A stretch of 64,000 bases of DNA. It comes from Faucicola sp902506225 (lineage in GTDB: Bacteria; Pseudomonadota; Gammaproteobacteria; Pseudomonadales; Moraxellaceae). This document shows, one piece after another, positions 53,801 through 61,952 of this stretch. Below the pieces are notes generated by a model. The model was not told the origin of the DNA. It searched no databases and worked only from the letters and a program-made list of their open reading frames with translations. Positions within the stretch are counted from its first letter, which is position 1; every line of letters begins with the position of its first letter. The translations under genes were made by a program, and so were the position numbers. Location: the NCBI GenBank assembly GCA_902506225.1, contig LR733345.1:2356001-2420000 (forward strand). The letters are read 5' to 3'.

Positions 53801-54121
53801 TTAGCTCAATATCTGAATCCATATTTCAGTTATACTCGGGATAATTTGTCAGAAGAAGGGTTTGATTTTGTGTCTAATTATTGGAAAGACTCCAGTAATC
53901 TTAATATGGAAGACGCTATTAAACGTATTGAGTTATGGCTTGATAATAAAAAAATTAACCGACTGGAATGGCTATTAAATGCAGGTTTTAAACCAGATTC
54001 GCAGACTTATGAAACGCTTAATTCTAAGGTTCAAACATTAATCAAAGAATATGAGAAGTCAGACGAAGTAATGCCTGAATTGGCTACACTTAAAAAAATG
54101 AAAAAATTATTCCAACGCTAG
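50867..54121 (+). CDS. KAP-family P-loop NTPase, candidate effector
   Basis: 1084 residues. Walker A GVWGSGKST at 53-61, two membrane segments (about 142-160 and 165-189) inserted between Walker A and B, and Walker B HIIIVIDNLDRVD at 252-264, the layout that defines KAP NTPases. The C-terminal 700 residues are a long helical region rich in Leu, Lys and Asn, without a known domain. It starts nine bases after the RT stop and has the same low GC, so one operon. KAP NTPases are recurrent in phage-exclusion systems (PifA). Here it would be the membrane-acting part of an abortive-infection module. Confidence 0.85.
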   Translation: MSNNNNNYSFEILSDTVSDRDLFEHKTHEKSADVLYEVVKKSQNMDITIGLEGVWGSGKSTVINMFKNKVMQDNKDVLFFMFDTWAHKDDPLRKIFLESLIQDLKSKNQEIKPGLDKIHKEILGKVKTIDITAHKTVSPLGKYLAFSAFLIPLGTAILKYWESHLSVLIIGSLLISAPLLVLLYWMIWGDEIIIEQNSTKSIRKKNWDFFTKESTETIRQDINEQGEKTSIEFQQLFERIINSAKTEYGIKHIIIVIDNLDRVDPEQAKSVWSTLQTFFQSRSLSDQPNVVKHIVQFIVPYDKKGFASIWDKENEDSESAISFLDKCFQVRVEIPQPIMSGWLSYCQNAMEKALIGWGENDKNSILAEYSRIISNKNLTPTPRNMRAWINQVAINGFKWQGAFTPKSIAVYSYLRLQYDEQKIKQFLLENEQAKLLVDDVETTYELAGQLFGVRKEVGTELLLKDSIKLAIQEAKDSTIKSLIEAHKQVFWLTWENNFREFIDNNSDFKSRAIVDLTNYINRELEGNPGKLQNFNQALLLKWHEIKTDEWVLNDEFHYSDTLALVISSLGDNQQFNWLNNSLRALSKQFLGNLDNIKNNDPMREYRGLIDLAKNSLNFKVSNYFVFEDKSEWSKWLSLQQKFTTIFKEFLPSKEAFQKWITEIFSNPNALDKEGLQLLINSLPYLEEVSYWASANTELQKFFQKDVNSRERNNDLVYELTFALLVKFNFLEVQKILKENPYYNQVLQNEDIEQVPSLNFLTALIFKSELQKHTANVKTENKTFWSTASEENINKTMTFLKKYNALFLIAILAQDLTNKQALEILLKKSDAALFDQKSQAIYYLNSYTKDMKDEDEIHNFVNKVLIHSPINPTVQDDFESSPVQFSPVMLLILQQGDETNRDRVIYIISKITKETWIKNLDDQKELLKLIKNPVKLDHKFSDAFYYWFGKMLENEDKEQFIVWQTIMNNHDYVMDRHTKLAQYLNPYFSYTRDNLSEEGFDFVSNYWKDSSNLNMEDAIKRIELWLDNKKINRLEWLLNAGFKPDSQTYETLNSKVQTLIKEYEKSDEVMPELATLKKMKKLFQR

Positions 54122-54150
54122 AAAATACAAGGTAAGCATCCGACCATACC

Positions 54151-54375
54151 CTATTGCGGAGGTTGCCAAACATGAGGTAGCAACTCATCAAGCTGCTTAT
54201 TGTGATGGGTGGGCAGCCGTCTAAGCACATCAGACAAGTAGGCATAAACATCCAAACCATTCAAACGAGCCGACTGGACAAGCGATATAATCACCGCAGC
54301 ACGCTGCCCACTTCTGAGCGAACCTGCGAACAACCAGTTTTTACGCCCGAGTGCCCAAGGACGCATCGTAAGCAT
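54151..54375 (-). pseudogene. IS66-family TnpC, C-terminal fragment
   Basis: LGRKNWLFAGSLRSGQRAAV..., ARLNGLDVYAYLSDVLRRLP and ELLPHVW are the last about 70 residues of IS66 transposase. Flanked by direct copies of GTAAGCATCCGACCAT (54132 and 54371), the IS66 end sequence, so the fragment arose by internal deletion or duplication. Confidence 0.8.
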
Positions 54376-54952
54376 CCGACCATCCCATCTAGCAGTAACC
54401 TAAAAAATGCGAGATAGTGCCCACTAAAAATGATCTAAACCCCGAAAGTTGGACTAAAAAGTTAAACTAGAATGGTAAAGGGTCATTATGAAGACAAAGT
54501 ATTCTGCTGAATTTCGACTTGAGGTTGTTCAATATCAACTGAAGGGACATAGTAAAGTTGAAGCTGCTAGAAAGTTCGGTATCAATCCAAGCAGTGCTGA
54601 GCGTTGGTTAGTACTTTATGGAAAGAATGGAAAAGATAGTTTAGACAATGTTACTCGGTACGCTGAATTTGACTTATAGTTAAACCTATATTATAATGAA
54701 CACAATTTAAATTTTCATAGATAGTGCCATGCCGAACCTATACGACCAAGACCTAAGAAAGCGCGCCATTGCCTACTGGCAAGAAACGAACAACAAAAGT
54801 AAAACCGCTCGTACCTTTGGTATCTGTCGCAATACCCTAGACAGTTGGATAGATTTGTATCAAGAACAAGGTAATACCCAGCCTAAAAAAGCACAACCAA
54901 CCGGCGTAAAACACATCATAATAAGGTACTCCCCAATGTCCAGACCAAATAA

Positions 54953-55850
54953 TCACAAAATTAAGATAGAATTGGGTTGATAAAGCATAGGATTAACTGA
55001 ACTATTGTTTAAATAAACCTGTGCAGGGGTATGGTAATCAAGCGACTGATGCAACCGCTCATAATTGTAAAACTCGAAGTAGTCTTTCAAACCGGCTCTA
55101 GCTTGGCTAACGGTATCAAACTGCCGTAAATACACACACTCATATTTTACTGACCGCCAAAGCCGTTCTACAAAGATATTATCCAACGCCCTGCCACGAC
55201 CGTCCATGCTTACAGCAATGCCCGAATCAATGAGTGGCGTGGTAAATCTTGGACTGGTAAACTGCGAACCTTGGTCGGTATTAAAAATATCACAGCGTAA
55301 CCCATTGTGCAGTAATTTACCCACCGTATCAATGCAGAAATCTGCCTCAAGCGTGGTAGATAGCGACCAACCTAAAACATAACGGCTGTACCAATCAATC
55401 ACCGCCATCAAATACACAAACCCTTTAGACAGGCGAATGTATGTGATATCGGTACTCCACACTTGGTTACAGCGGGTGATGGGTACATTTCTAAGCAAAT
55501 ACGGGTAAACTTGATGCTCAGGATTGGGTTTACTGGCGTTAGGATGCTGGTAGATGGCATCTAGCCCCATTTGCCGTAGCAGTCGCCTAACTCGTTTTTC
55601 TCCCACTTGATAGCCTAATTGTCTCAAATACGCTGTCATGCGTTTAACCCCGTAAAATGGGGCTTTGGTATATTGCTCGTCAAGCAAGTTCATCAAGGTG
55701 ATATCAAGCTTACTGATGGGCTTTGGCTGATAGTACAGGCTTGAGCGGTTAATACCGAGTAGTTCGCATTGTTTACGGGTACTAAAGTCCTTGCTGTCAG
55801 GTTCTAGCAGTTGTTTACGAGACTCTAAGTGAGCTGTGAGGACTTTTTTT
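54953..55850 (-). CDS. IS3-family transposase OrfB
   Basis: The frame is open from about 55850 (LLEPDSKDFSTRKQCELLGI...) through MNLLDEQYTKAPFYGVKRMT to the stop at 54953. DDE core: WSTDITYIRLSKGFVY, IFNTDQGSQFTSPRF, ALDNIFVERLWRSVKYE. It has no start codon of its own at the 5' side and is expressed by -1 frameshifting from orfA at the A8 run near 55845-55852. Confidence 0.86.
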
Positions 55851-56115
55851 TAAGCCAGTCCCTCTCGCTAATGACTTGCCCAAGCTGCCGATGGAGTTCA
55901 TCAATAATAGCTTGCTGGGCTTGTTCGTTGTCGTGCTGTTTGGTGTTAAAGGCACTTGGTATAACAGCCAAGGCTTGCTTTTTCCAGTTGCTGATTTGGG
56001 TTGCATGAACACCGTATTCAGCAGTCAGCTCATTGATCGTTTTTTGCTCTTTGATGGCTTCAATGGCAACTTTGCTTTTAAATTCAGCATTGTGACGCTT
56101 ACGAACTTTTGTCAT
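55825..56115 (-). CDS. IS3-family transposase OrfA
   Basis: 96 residues: MTKVRKRHNAEFKSKVAIEA, HTH INELTAEYGVHATQISNWKK and a C-terminal coiled coil ending WLKKKSSQLT. The A AAA AAG slippery stretch just before the end gives the OrfAB transframe product. Confidence 0.87.
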   Translation of the reverse strand: MTKVRKRHNAEFKSKVAIEAIKEQKTINELTAEYGVHATQISNWKKQALAVIPSAFNTKQHDNEQAQQAIIDELHRQLGQVISERDWLKKKSSQLT

Positions 56116-57348
56116 TAGATAGACCTCTTTGCTTAAGGGCTATTCTATCTTATTTACCACGATTTTTTGGTCTAGTTTTCTGGGAGTATTATATAACCGA
56201 CCTTATTGCTTTTGAACAATACGTCAAATCTCAGGAATTTGACACCGCTAAACAGCTACGAGAACAATATTTAAAAGACCATCCTGATGTCAGGATATCC
56301 TACAATGCGTTTGTCGATACCTTGCATCGTATCAACTGGACATTTAAAAAAAGACCTTTACCTTTAAAGAAGCCGACCCTGTAAAACAGCAAGGTTTTAG
56401 CGTATGTTTAGCTATCATGGCGTTTTGGTTTGGGTTATCCAATATCTTATTCATGGATGAAACAGGCTTTTACCAAAGACAAAGTTATCAGCGTAGTTGG
56501 TCACCTGTTGGCAAACCCTGCTATGCTAAAATTGAGGCCAACAAAGGTAAACGGTTAAATCTAATTGGTGCAATGAGTATGGCTGAATTTAAACTGATTG
56601 CGCCTGTGACCTTTGAAGGTGGGTGTAAGCGTGATACGGTAGAAAATTGGCTTCACACGCTTGGTCAATCTTTGCCTAAACATGAACTCGACAGCTACCC
56701 ACAGCGTTTTTTAATCATGGATAATGCAAGGTTTCATCGGGGTGGCAATTTAAATCAGATTGCTAAACAATATAATTTAACCTTGTTATACTTACCGCCA
56801 TATTCCCCTGAGTTAAATCCTGTAGAGAATAAGTGGGCGGTAGTGAAGCAAAATGTGCAACTGTCTATGAGTCAGTTTGAGTCACTCAATGACTGTGTTA
56901 TTCATTGTTCAGTTTAATTTAGGATTTACTATAGATTTTAAACTTAAGGTTGTTCTATCTGTAATTAATGATGGATTATCGCTGAGAGAAGCCGAAAAAA
57001 CCTATAATTTGAGAACTAAAGCTGTTATTACCAACTGGTTGCGTCAATATAAAAAAGACGGTATAAATGGCTTACAACCAAAAAAAGGTAAACATCGTCT
57101 TTTGAAACAGCCAAAACAAATTGAACCTGAACAAGCTAAAATAGATAAAAGCAAAACCCAAGATGAATTACTTGAGGAGATTGCCTCGGGGAAGGTCTCC
57201 TTTTTTTACCCAGAAAATGAGAAAAATTCTTAAAAATTGACAGAAATGACATTACATCTAACCCTTTTAATCATAAATTTACGCAATTTGATTTTATTGG
57301 TTTTAGTAGATAGCAGAAAGCCAATAAACAGGCAGAAGATTAAGAAAA

Positions 57349-57385
57349 TAAAAAATACTATGGAAAACACTTGTTTTCCATAGAT
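57349..57385. repeat. Palindrome shared with the small inverted-repeat elements
   Basis: TATGGAAAACACTTGTTTTCCATA is almost the same palindrome as near 31973 in the 385-bp element (two parts of 12 bases each). This suggests that 57.2-57.4 kb is the interior of a related element whose right end is at 58780. Confidence 0.55.
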
Positions 57386-57432
57386 TAGCCCCATTATCAC
57401 GCTAATTTATAATGGTATAATACTCGATAAAA

Positions 57433-58731
57433 GAGACTTTCCCCGAAAGTGTGTAACTGCTTATAATCCAACAAGGAGAATAAGCAATGACAGACAACAA
57501 ATTAAACGATTTAGCCATGCAAATGGTCAATAGCATGAAGACTATGGATGACTTCAAGCAGATCCAGCAACTCATGCTCCAACAATTTATCAACAACTCA
57601 TTGGAAGCCGAGATGCAAGAGCATCTTGGCTATGCCAAACATGAGAAATCAGAACAGCCAAACAAGCGCAACGGTAAAATGCGCAAAACCGTTGGTACCG
57701 AGCTTGGCGACATCCAAATTGATACCCCACGAGACAGAGATAGCAGTTTTGAGCCACAGCTAGTTAAAAAGAACCAAACCCGCATCACAGGCATAGACGA
57801 GCAAATCCTGTATTTCTATGCCAAAGGGCAGTCAACAAGCGAAATTAGTGAAACCATCCGTGACATTTACGGCGTCGAAGTCTCAGACAGTGTCATATCC
57901 CGAGTGACCGATGCCGTCATGGCTGACGTTGTCGCCTGGCAGAATCGACCGCTTGATCCTGTTTACCCAATCGTCTATCTAGACTGCATTGTCGTTAAAA
58001 TCCGCCAAGATAACCGCATTATCAACAAAGCCATTTACCTAGCATTAGGCGTTAATTTGCAAGGTAAAAAGGACTTACTGGGTATGTGGCTATCGGAAAA
58101 CGAAGGGGCTAAATTCTGGCTAACTGTCATGACTCAACTGCAAAACCGTGGGGTCAAAGACATACTCATTGCCTGCGTTGACGGGTTAAAGGGCTTTACT
58201 GAAGCGATTAATACGGTTTATCCCGATACCCAAGTTCAGCTGTGTGTGGTACATATGCTACGTTATTCGATGAAGTTTGTGCCCTATAAAGACCGCAAAG
58301 CGATTGCCTATGATCTAAAGCTAATCTATGGGGCTGATACCGAAGAGTTGGCTTTAGCCAATCTTGAGCAGTTCGATAAAACATGGTCGGATAAGTACCC
58401 ACAAATAGCCAAGTCGTGGCAAGCTAACTGGTCAGGCCTATCGGTATTCTTCAATTATCCCAAAGACATCCGTAAGGCGATTTACACGACCAATGCAATT
58501 GAGTCGTTAAACAGTGTGCTACGCTCAGCGGTGAATAAACGTAAGGTTTTTCCGTCTGATGAGTCAGCCAAGAAGGTCGTATATTTGGCTGTGCTCAATG
58601 CGTCTAAAAAGTGGACGATGCCGATTCGCGACTGGACTTCAGCCTTGAATCGGTTTACGATTGAATTTGGTGATCGTGTTGAACCTTATCTTTAACCCAA
58701 ACGGCAGTTACACACTTTCTGAAAAAGGCTC
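57433..58731 (+). mobile_element. IS256-family element with perfect 8-bp TSD
   Basis: About 1299 bp with ends GAGACTTTCCCCGAAAGTGT and, inverted, GAGCCTTTTTCAGAAAGTGT. It is flanked by CGATAAAA on both sides (57425-57432 and 58732-58739), the 8-bp duplication typical of IS256. Intact and probably recent. Confidence 0.93.
57487..58695 (+). CDS. IS256-family (mutator-type) transposase
   Basis: 402 residues, full length. Zinc/DNA-binding start MQEHLGYAKHEKSEQPNKRN, first catalytic Asp in VYLDCIVVKIR, second in ACVDGLKGFTEAI, the C/D-x-x-H region QVQLCVVHMLRYS, and the Glu in TTNAIESLNSVLR. A ribosome-binding site AAGGAG precedes the ATG. Confidence 0.93.
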   Translation: MTDNKLNDLAMQMVNSMKTMDDFKQIQQLMLQQFINNSLEAEMQEHLGYAKHEKSEQPNKRNGKMRKTVGTELGDIQIDTPRDRDSSFEPQLVKKNQTRITGIDEQILYFYAKGQSTSEISETIRDIYGVEVSDSVISRVTDAVMADVVAWQNRPLDPVYPIVYLDCIVVKIRQDNRIINKAIYLALGVNLQGKKDLLGMWLSENEGAKFWLTVMTQLQNRGVKDILIACVDGLKGFTEAINTVYPDTQVQLCVVHMLRYSMKFVPYKDRKAIAYDLKLIYGADTEELALANLEQFDKTWSDKYPQIAKSWQANWSGLSVFFNYPKDIRKAIYTTNAIESLNSVLRSAVNKRKVFPSDESAKKVVYLAVLNASKKWTMPIRDWTSALNRFTIEFGDRVEPYL

Positions 58732-58780
58732 CGATAAAATTCCTTAGCGTACATTATGGTCCGAATTCTCAGGCGACCCC
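58732..58780. mobile_element. Right end of the CAGCACAGAATTCGG-type element
   Basis: Reverse complement reads GGGGTCGCCTGAGAATTCGG then ACCATAATGTACGCTAAGGA, related to the ends at 31874/32258, 33124 and 47704. The IS256 inserted into this element. Its left end is not identified with certainty. Confidence 0.6.
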
Positions 58781-58800
58781 AAGTATGATCTAACATTTCA

Positions 58801-60048
58801 CTAACCAAAAACTTTAGCCTCTACTTTTTCTTCAAATCTTTCCATAATTTTCTTACCATTTTTCACACTTAGAATTGGTTTAGCTTGATTGGTTAGAACC
58901 TCATAATCATCTTTGACATTAAATAAGATAAAACTTGCAGGGCGGTTGACCTCAATGCCATATTCTTCATCTAAAGCCATTGTTTTAGCTGAATTATCTG
59001 AAATAAAATCCAAACAACGTTGTAAATCTTCATAGCCTAACATATGACATATATGAAGACCTGCATCTAAAATTCTTAAAATATTACCATTACCTACGGG
59101 GTACCAAGGATCACGAATAGAGTCTTGAGCAAAACAAATATTCATTCCTGCCCTATCAATTTCAGGAACCCTTGTTATACCTCGACGTTTTGGATAAGTA
59201 TCATATCTGCCCTGTAAATGGATGCTTTCTGTAGGACACGAAATAAAATTAATTTTAGAGCGTTTTAAAAGACGGAATAATTTAAAACAATAAGCATTAT
59301 CGTAAGATCCCATAGCCGTGGTATGACTTGCTGTAACACGGGTACCTATACCTCTGACTAACGCTTCATCAGCTAACACTTCTAAAAAACGTGAATTGGG
59401 ATCATCTGTTTCATCACAATGAACATCCACAAGAACATTATACTTCTCGGCTAAATCCATTAAATAATAAACGGAGCTAACCCCTTTATCTCGAGTATAT
59501 TCAAAGTGTGGTATACCACCGACGACATCGGCTCCGATTCTTAATGCTTCCTCAAGCAACTCTCTACCATTCTTAAATGATTCAATGCCTTCTTGAGGAA
59601 AAGCGACAATCTGGAGATTTACTGCTTCTTTGATTTCTTCTTTTACCTCAAGCATGGCATGTAGTCCGACTAGATTAGGGTCAGTTATATCCACGTGTGT
59701 TCTGACATGTTGAATGCCATGTGCCACAAGCATATCAACTGTTTTTTTAGCACGTTGTTTAATGTCATCGTGAGTCACAGTAGCTTTACGTTGAGCCCAT
59801 CGCTCAATACCTTCAAACAAAGTCCCTGTCATATTCCATTCGGGCTCACCAGCAGTCAAGACGGCATCTAAATGGATATGCGGGTCAATGAAAGGTGCCA
59901 TTAAGAGATTTTCTTTGGCATCAATTGTATCTGTATCACTATCAACGCTTATACCCGTCTGTAATTCAATACTTTTAATCACATCATTGTCACAAGTGAC
60001 AGTATATAGACCTTCTTTTTTTCTTAATCGTGCATTAATTACTTTCAT
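58801..60048 (-). CDS. codA: Cytosine deaminase-type amidohydrolase
   Basis: About 415 residues from the ATG at 60048. Metal-dependent amidohydrolase with HIHLDAVLT (metal His pair), DVHCDETDDPNSRF (metal His, catalytic Glu), ASHTTAMGSYD and CFAQDSIRDPWYPVGNGN (metal Asp), the CodA pattern. Deaminates cytosine to uracil. It is downstream of a cytosine permease gene, which settles the role well. Isocytosine/isopropylammelide deaminase relatives are the alternative. Confidence 0.87.
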   Translation of the reverse strand: MKVINARLRKKEGLYTVTCDNDVIKSIELQTGISVDSDTDTIDAKENLLMAPFIDPHIHLDAVLTAGEPEWNMTGTLFEGIERWAQRKATVTHDDIKQRAKKTVDMLVAHGIQHVRTHVDITDPNLVGLHAMLEVKEEIKEAVNLQIVAFPQEGIESFKNGRELLEEALRIGADVVGGIPHFEYTRDKGVSSVYYLMDLAEKYNVLVDVHCDETDDPNSRFLEVLADEALVRGIGTRVTASHTTAMGSYDNAYCFKLFRLLKRSKINFISCPTESIHLQGRYDTYPKRRGITRVPEIDRAGMNICFAQDSIRDPWYPVGNGNILRILDAGLHICHMLGYEDLQRCLDFISDNSAKTMALDEEYGIEVNRPASFILFNVKDDYEVLTNQAKPILSVKNGKKIMERFEEKVEAKVFG

Positions 60049-60111
60049 TTTTTTTTCCAATATCTAATAGTTTTTTAAAAATATTTTCTCATTATGCTCA
60101 TAGCTAAAAAT

Positions 60112-61389
60112 TTAAAGCGAAGGAGCAATCACTTGAGCTGTATCTGAAGATTTTGCAGGCGCAAAGCGTAATAGAACCAAATAAGTCACACATGAAACTA
60201 AGATGCCGACAATTGGTGCTACCCATGGAGAAGCGTAAGCAGCAATCGCACCAATTGCATAAGCAAATAATCCAGCCCAGTTGAAGTTTGGTATTTGTGC
60301 TTCACTTAAGAGTGGATACTTACCTTTATGTCGCACCCAATAGTCAGTCATAATTACCCCACCAATCGGTGGAATAATTGAGCCTAATAAGAGAAGGAAA
60401 GGAATTAATAATTCGTACATACCAGCTACAGCTAAAACTATGCCTATAACTGCAGCTATCATAACCATCATTTTTCGACGATCACTGCGAACCAAATGGC
60501 AGGCCGCTGCAGATACGTTATAAATGGTGGGACCTTGAATTGTTAATAAATTTAGACAAAGCATTACTACCGCTGCAAATGATAGGCCTTGTAATACCAA
60601 TACCTCAAAAATATCTGATTGTTGATATACAATCGCCATCCAGGCGCCTGCTAGAACCATGAGACCATTGCCAATTAGAAAGCTTAAGAGACAAGCCCAA
60701 ACTGCTACTTTCCCAGATTTTGCCATTCGAGTCCAATTAGTAATTTGAGTAGCACCACTGGCAAAAGTACCAAACACAATGGTGATAGCCGTTGCAAACG
60801 TCATCGTTTCTTTGGAAGTTGGTTTTACATTGAATAGTTGACTTAATCCACCTATATGATTTGTTGCGACTACAATTGAACCAATTAGCACAACAAACAT
60901 GAGTGGGATAGCCACTCTTGATAGATATTCAAGTCCTTTAAATCCTATTAAGGCAGTAATAGAAAAAATGATCCCAAATGCGACCATCAGTGGAATTGTG
61001 AGAGTTACTGATAGACCTAAAATTTTAACCAATGAAATGGCGATTGTTGCAGTACCCCATGCATACCAACCTAATTCGGCAAATCCTAGGATAAAATCTG
61101 ATAGTTTACTACCTAGATTTCCAAAGCAGAATCGACCCATCAATACGGTGTTTAGACCACTACGAGCAGATATTAAGCCAAGCGAAGCAGCATAGGCTGC
61201 AAGCAGTAGATTGCCTAGTGCGGTAATTAATAGAATAGTAGAAAAATCGAATGCAACGCCTATTTTACCGCCAGCAAACATAGTGCCTGTAAAAAAGGTA
61301 AAACTGAATAAAACTAAAAAAATTGGCCAAAATCCTTTTCGCCCTTCTTGTGGCGCCTCAACTAGGGGATTTTCTTCATGGGTACTCAT
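60112..61389 (-). CDS. codB: Cytosine permease (NCS1 family)
   Basis: 425 residues with 12 membrane segments. FTFFTGTMFAGGKIGVAFDF (TM1), GLNTVLMGRFCFGNLGSKLS, NWTRMAKSGKVAVWACLLSF and PPIGGVIMTDYWVRHKGKYP are standard NCS1 landmarks. First gene of the codB-codA operon, with 60 bp to codA. Confidence 0.9.
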   Translation of the reverse strand: MSTHEENPLVEAPQEGRKGFWPIFLVLFSFTFFTGTMFAGGKIGVAFDFSTILLITALGNLLLAAYAASLGLISARSGLNTVLMGRFCFGNLGSKLSDFILGFAELGWYAWGTATIAISLVKILGLSVTLTIPLMVAFGIIFSITALIGFKGLEYLSRVAIPLMFVVLIGSIVVATNHIGGLSQLFNVKPTSKETMTFATAITIVFGTFASGATQITNWTRMAKSGKVAVWACLLSFLIGNGLMVLAGAWMAIVYQQSDIFEVLVLQGLSFAAVVMLCLNLLTIQGPTIYNVSAAACHLVRSDRRKMMVMIAAVIGIVLAVAGMYELLIPFLLLLGSIIPPIGGVIMTDYWVRHKGKYPLLSEAQIPNFNWAGLFAYAIGAIAAYASPWVAPIVGILVSCVTYLVLLRFAPAKSSDTAQVIAPSL

Positions 61390-61501
61390 TTCACACCTCT
61401 CTTTATTAAGCTATTTAAACCTAATTGAGCTAGAGCAAAAGTAGTGCCAATACCTAAAGAATTAAAATTTTATTATAACATCTTATTAAATATCATATAC
61501 T

Positions 61502-61521
61502 TATCCTATGATTATAGGATA
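61502..61521. promoter_or_regulatory. Palindrome upstream of codB, possible operator
   Basis: TATCCTAT-GATT-ATAGGATA is a perfect 8-bp inverted repeat about 110 bp before the codB start. Candidate binding site for a pyrimidine- or nitrogen-responsive regulator not present in the window. Confidence 0.45.
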
Positions 61522-61841
61522 TTGGTATAGCTTTAATATTATTTTAATTTATAAACAATCTTGGAATTTCATATAAAAATAGTAAGGTTAGCCAACGTCA
61601 AAATGGTGCATATAGCTTCTTGGTTGAAGCAAAAAATGTTAATTTTCACCAATTAAGGTAATAAATTTAAAAACTTAAAGGTAAAATCCTTTCTAGGTTA
61701 CTAGCTTACTAAATATTCTCTTCGTTTTGTTTCAGCAGACATCATAAGCTCGTCTATATTAATAATAAGCAAGTTTTTATTGATAGGTTTTAATTGAAAT
61801 AAATAATACAGCATATTGTTGAAAGCCAAGACCGCAAAAAT

Positions 61842-61858
61842 CCGCTATTATCAAGCGG
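61842..61858. terminator. Short bidirectional terminator hairpin
   Basis: CCGCT-ATTATCA-AGCGG with A-rich sequence on the left and T-rich on the right, so it can end transcripts in both directions. On the minus strand it lies behind the DUF389 gene. Confidence 0.6.
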
Positions 61859-61952
61859 TTTTAATTTTCAACAATAACAAGAGATATTATTGATGATTCA
61901 CACTATAAACACTATTGCTTACCCTTTTGGCAATAAATAACATAATTGAGTC

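Larger units (their letters stand above)
54927..56188 (-). mobile_element. IS3-family element (orfAB with poly-A slippage site)
   Basis: Ends TACTCCCCA... and, inverted, TACTCCCAG..., with shared GACCAAA and AGATAGAAT inside. Minus-strand orfA and orfB joined by frameshifting. A fragment of a sibling copy lies at 10321-10444. Confidence 0.82.
54729..56917 (+). pseudogene. IS630 transposase split by IS3
   Basis: N-terminal HTH part (MPNLYDQDLRKRAIAYWQET...) before 54927. After the IS3, the linker ITDLIAFEQYVKSQEFDTAK, then MDETGFYQRQSY (first D), LIMDNARFHRGG (second D) and LPPYSPELNPVENKWAVVKQ (final E). A further frame break lies near 56383-56417. Confidence 0.82.
54675..56932 (+). mobile_element. 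IS630-family element, itself interrupted
   Basis: Ends TATAGTTAAACCT (left) and, inverted, TATAGTAAATCCT (right), with TA at both junctions as expected for IS630/Tc1-type insertion. Inserted in an IS150-type orfA and carrying an IS3 element in its transposase gene. Confidence 0.75.
54488..57190 (+). pseudogene. IS3 (IS150-type) orfA split by an IS630 element
   Basis: The 5' part (54488-54674) encodes MKTKYSAEFRLEVVQYQLKG to TRYAEFD. The 3' part (56933-57190) continues YTIDFKLKVVLSVINDGLSL to DELLEEIA. Both are the repeated HTH units of IS150-type OrfA. After 57190 the frame enters unrelated sequence, so the element is also truncated at its 3' side and orfB is missing. Confidence 0.75.
61390..61952. 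other. codB upstream region
   Basis: 563 bp without a gene. Contains the codB promoter region with a perfect palindrome (61502-61521) and, near the other side, a terminator hairpin (61842-61858). No riboswitch fold was evident to me. Confidence 0.6.

Noticed and set aside
61390..61952. Purine/pyrimidine riboswitch upstream of codB.
   Set aside because: No recognisable aptamer core. The clear structures are a simple palindrome and a terminator hairpin.
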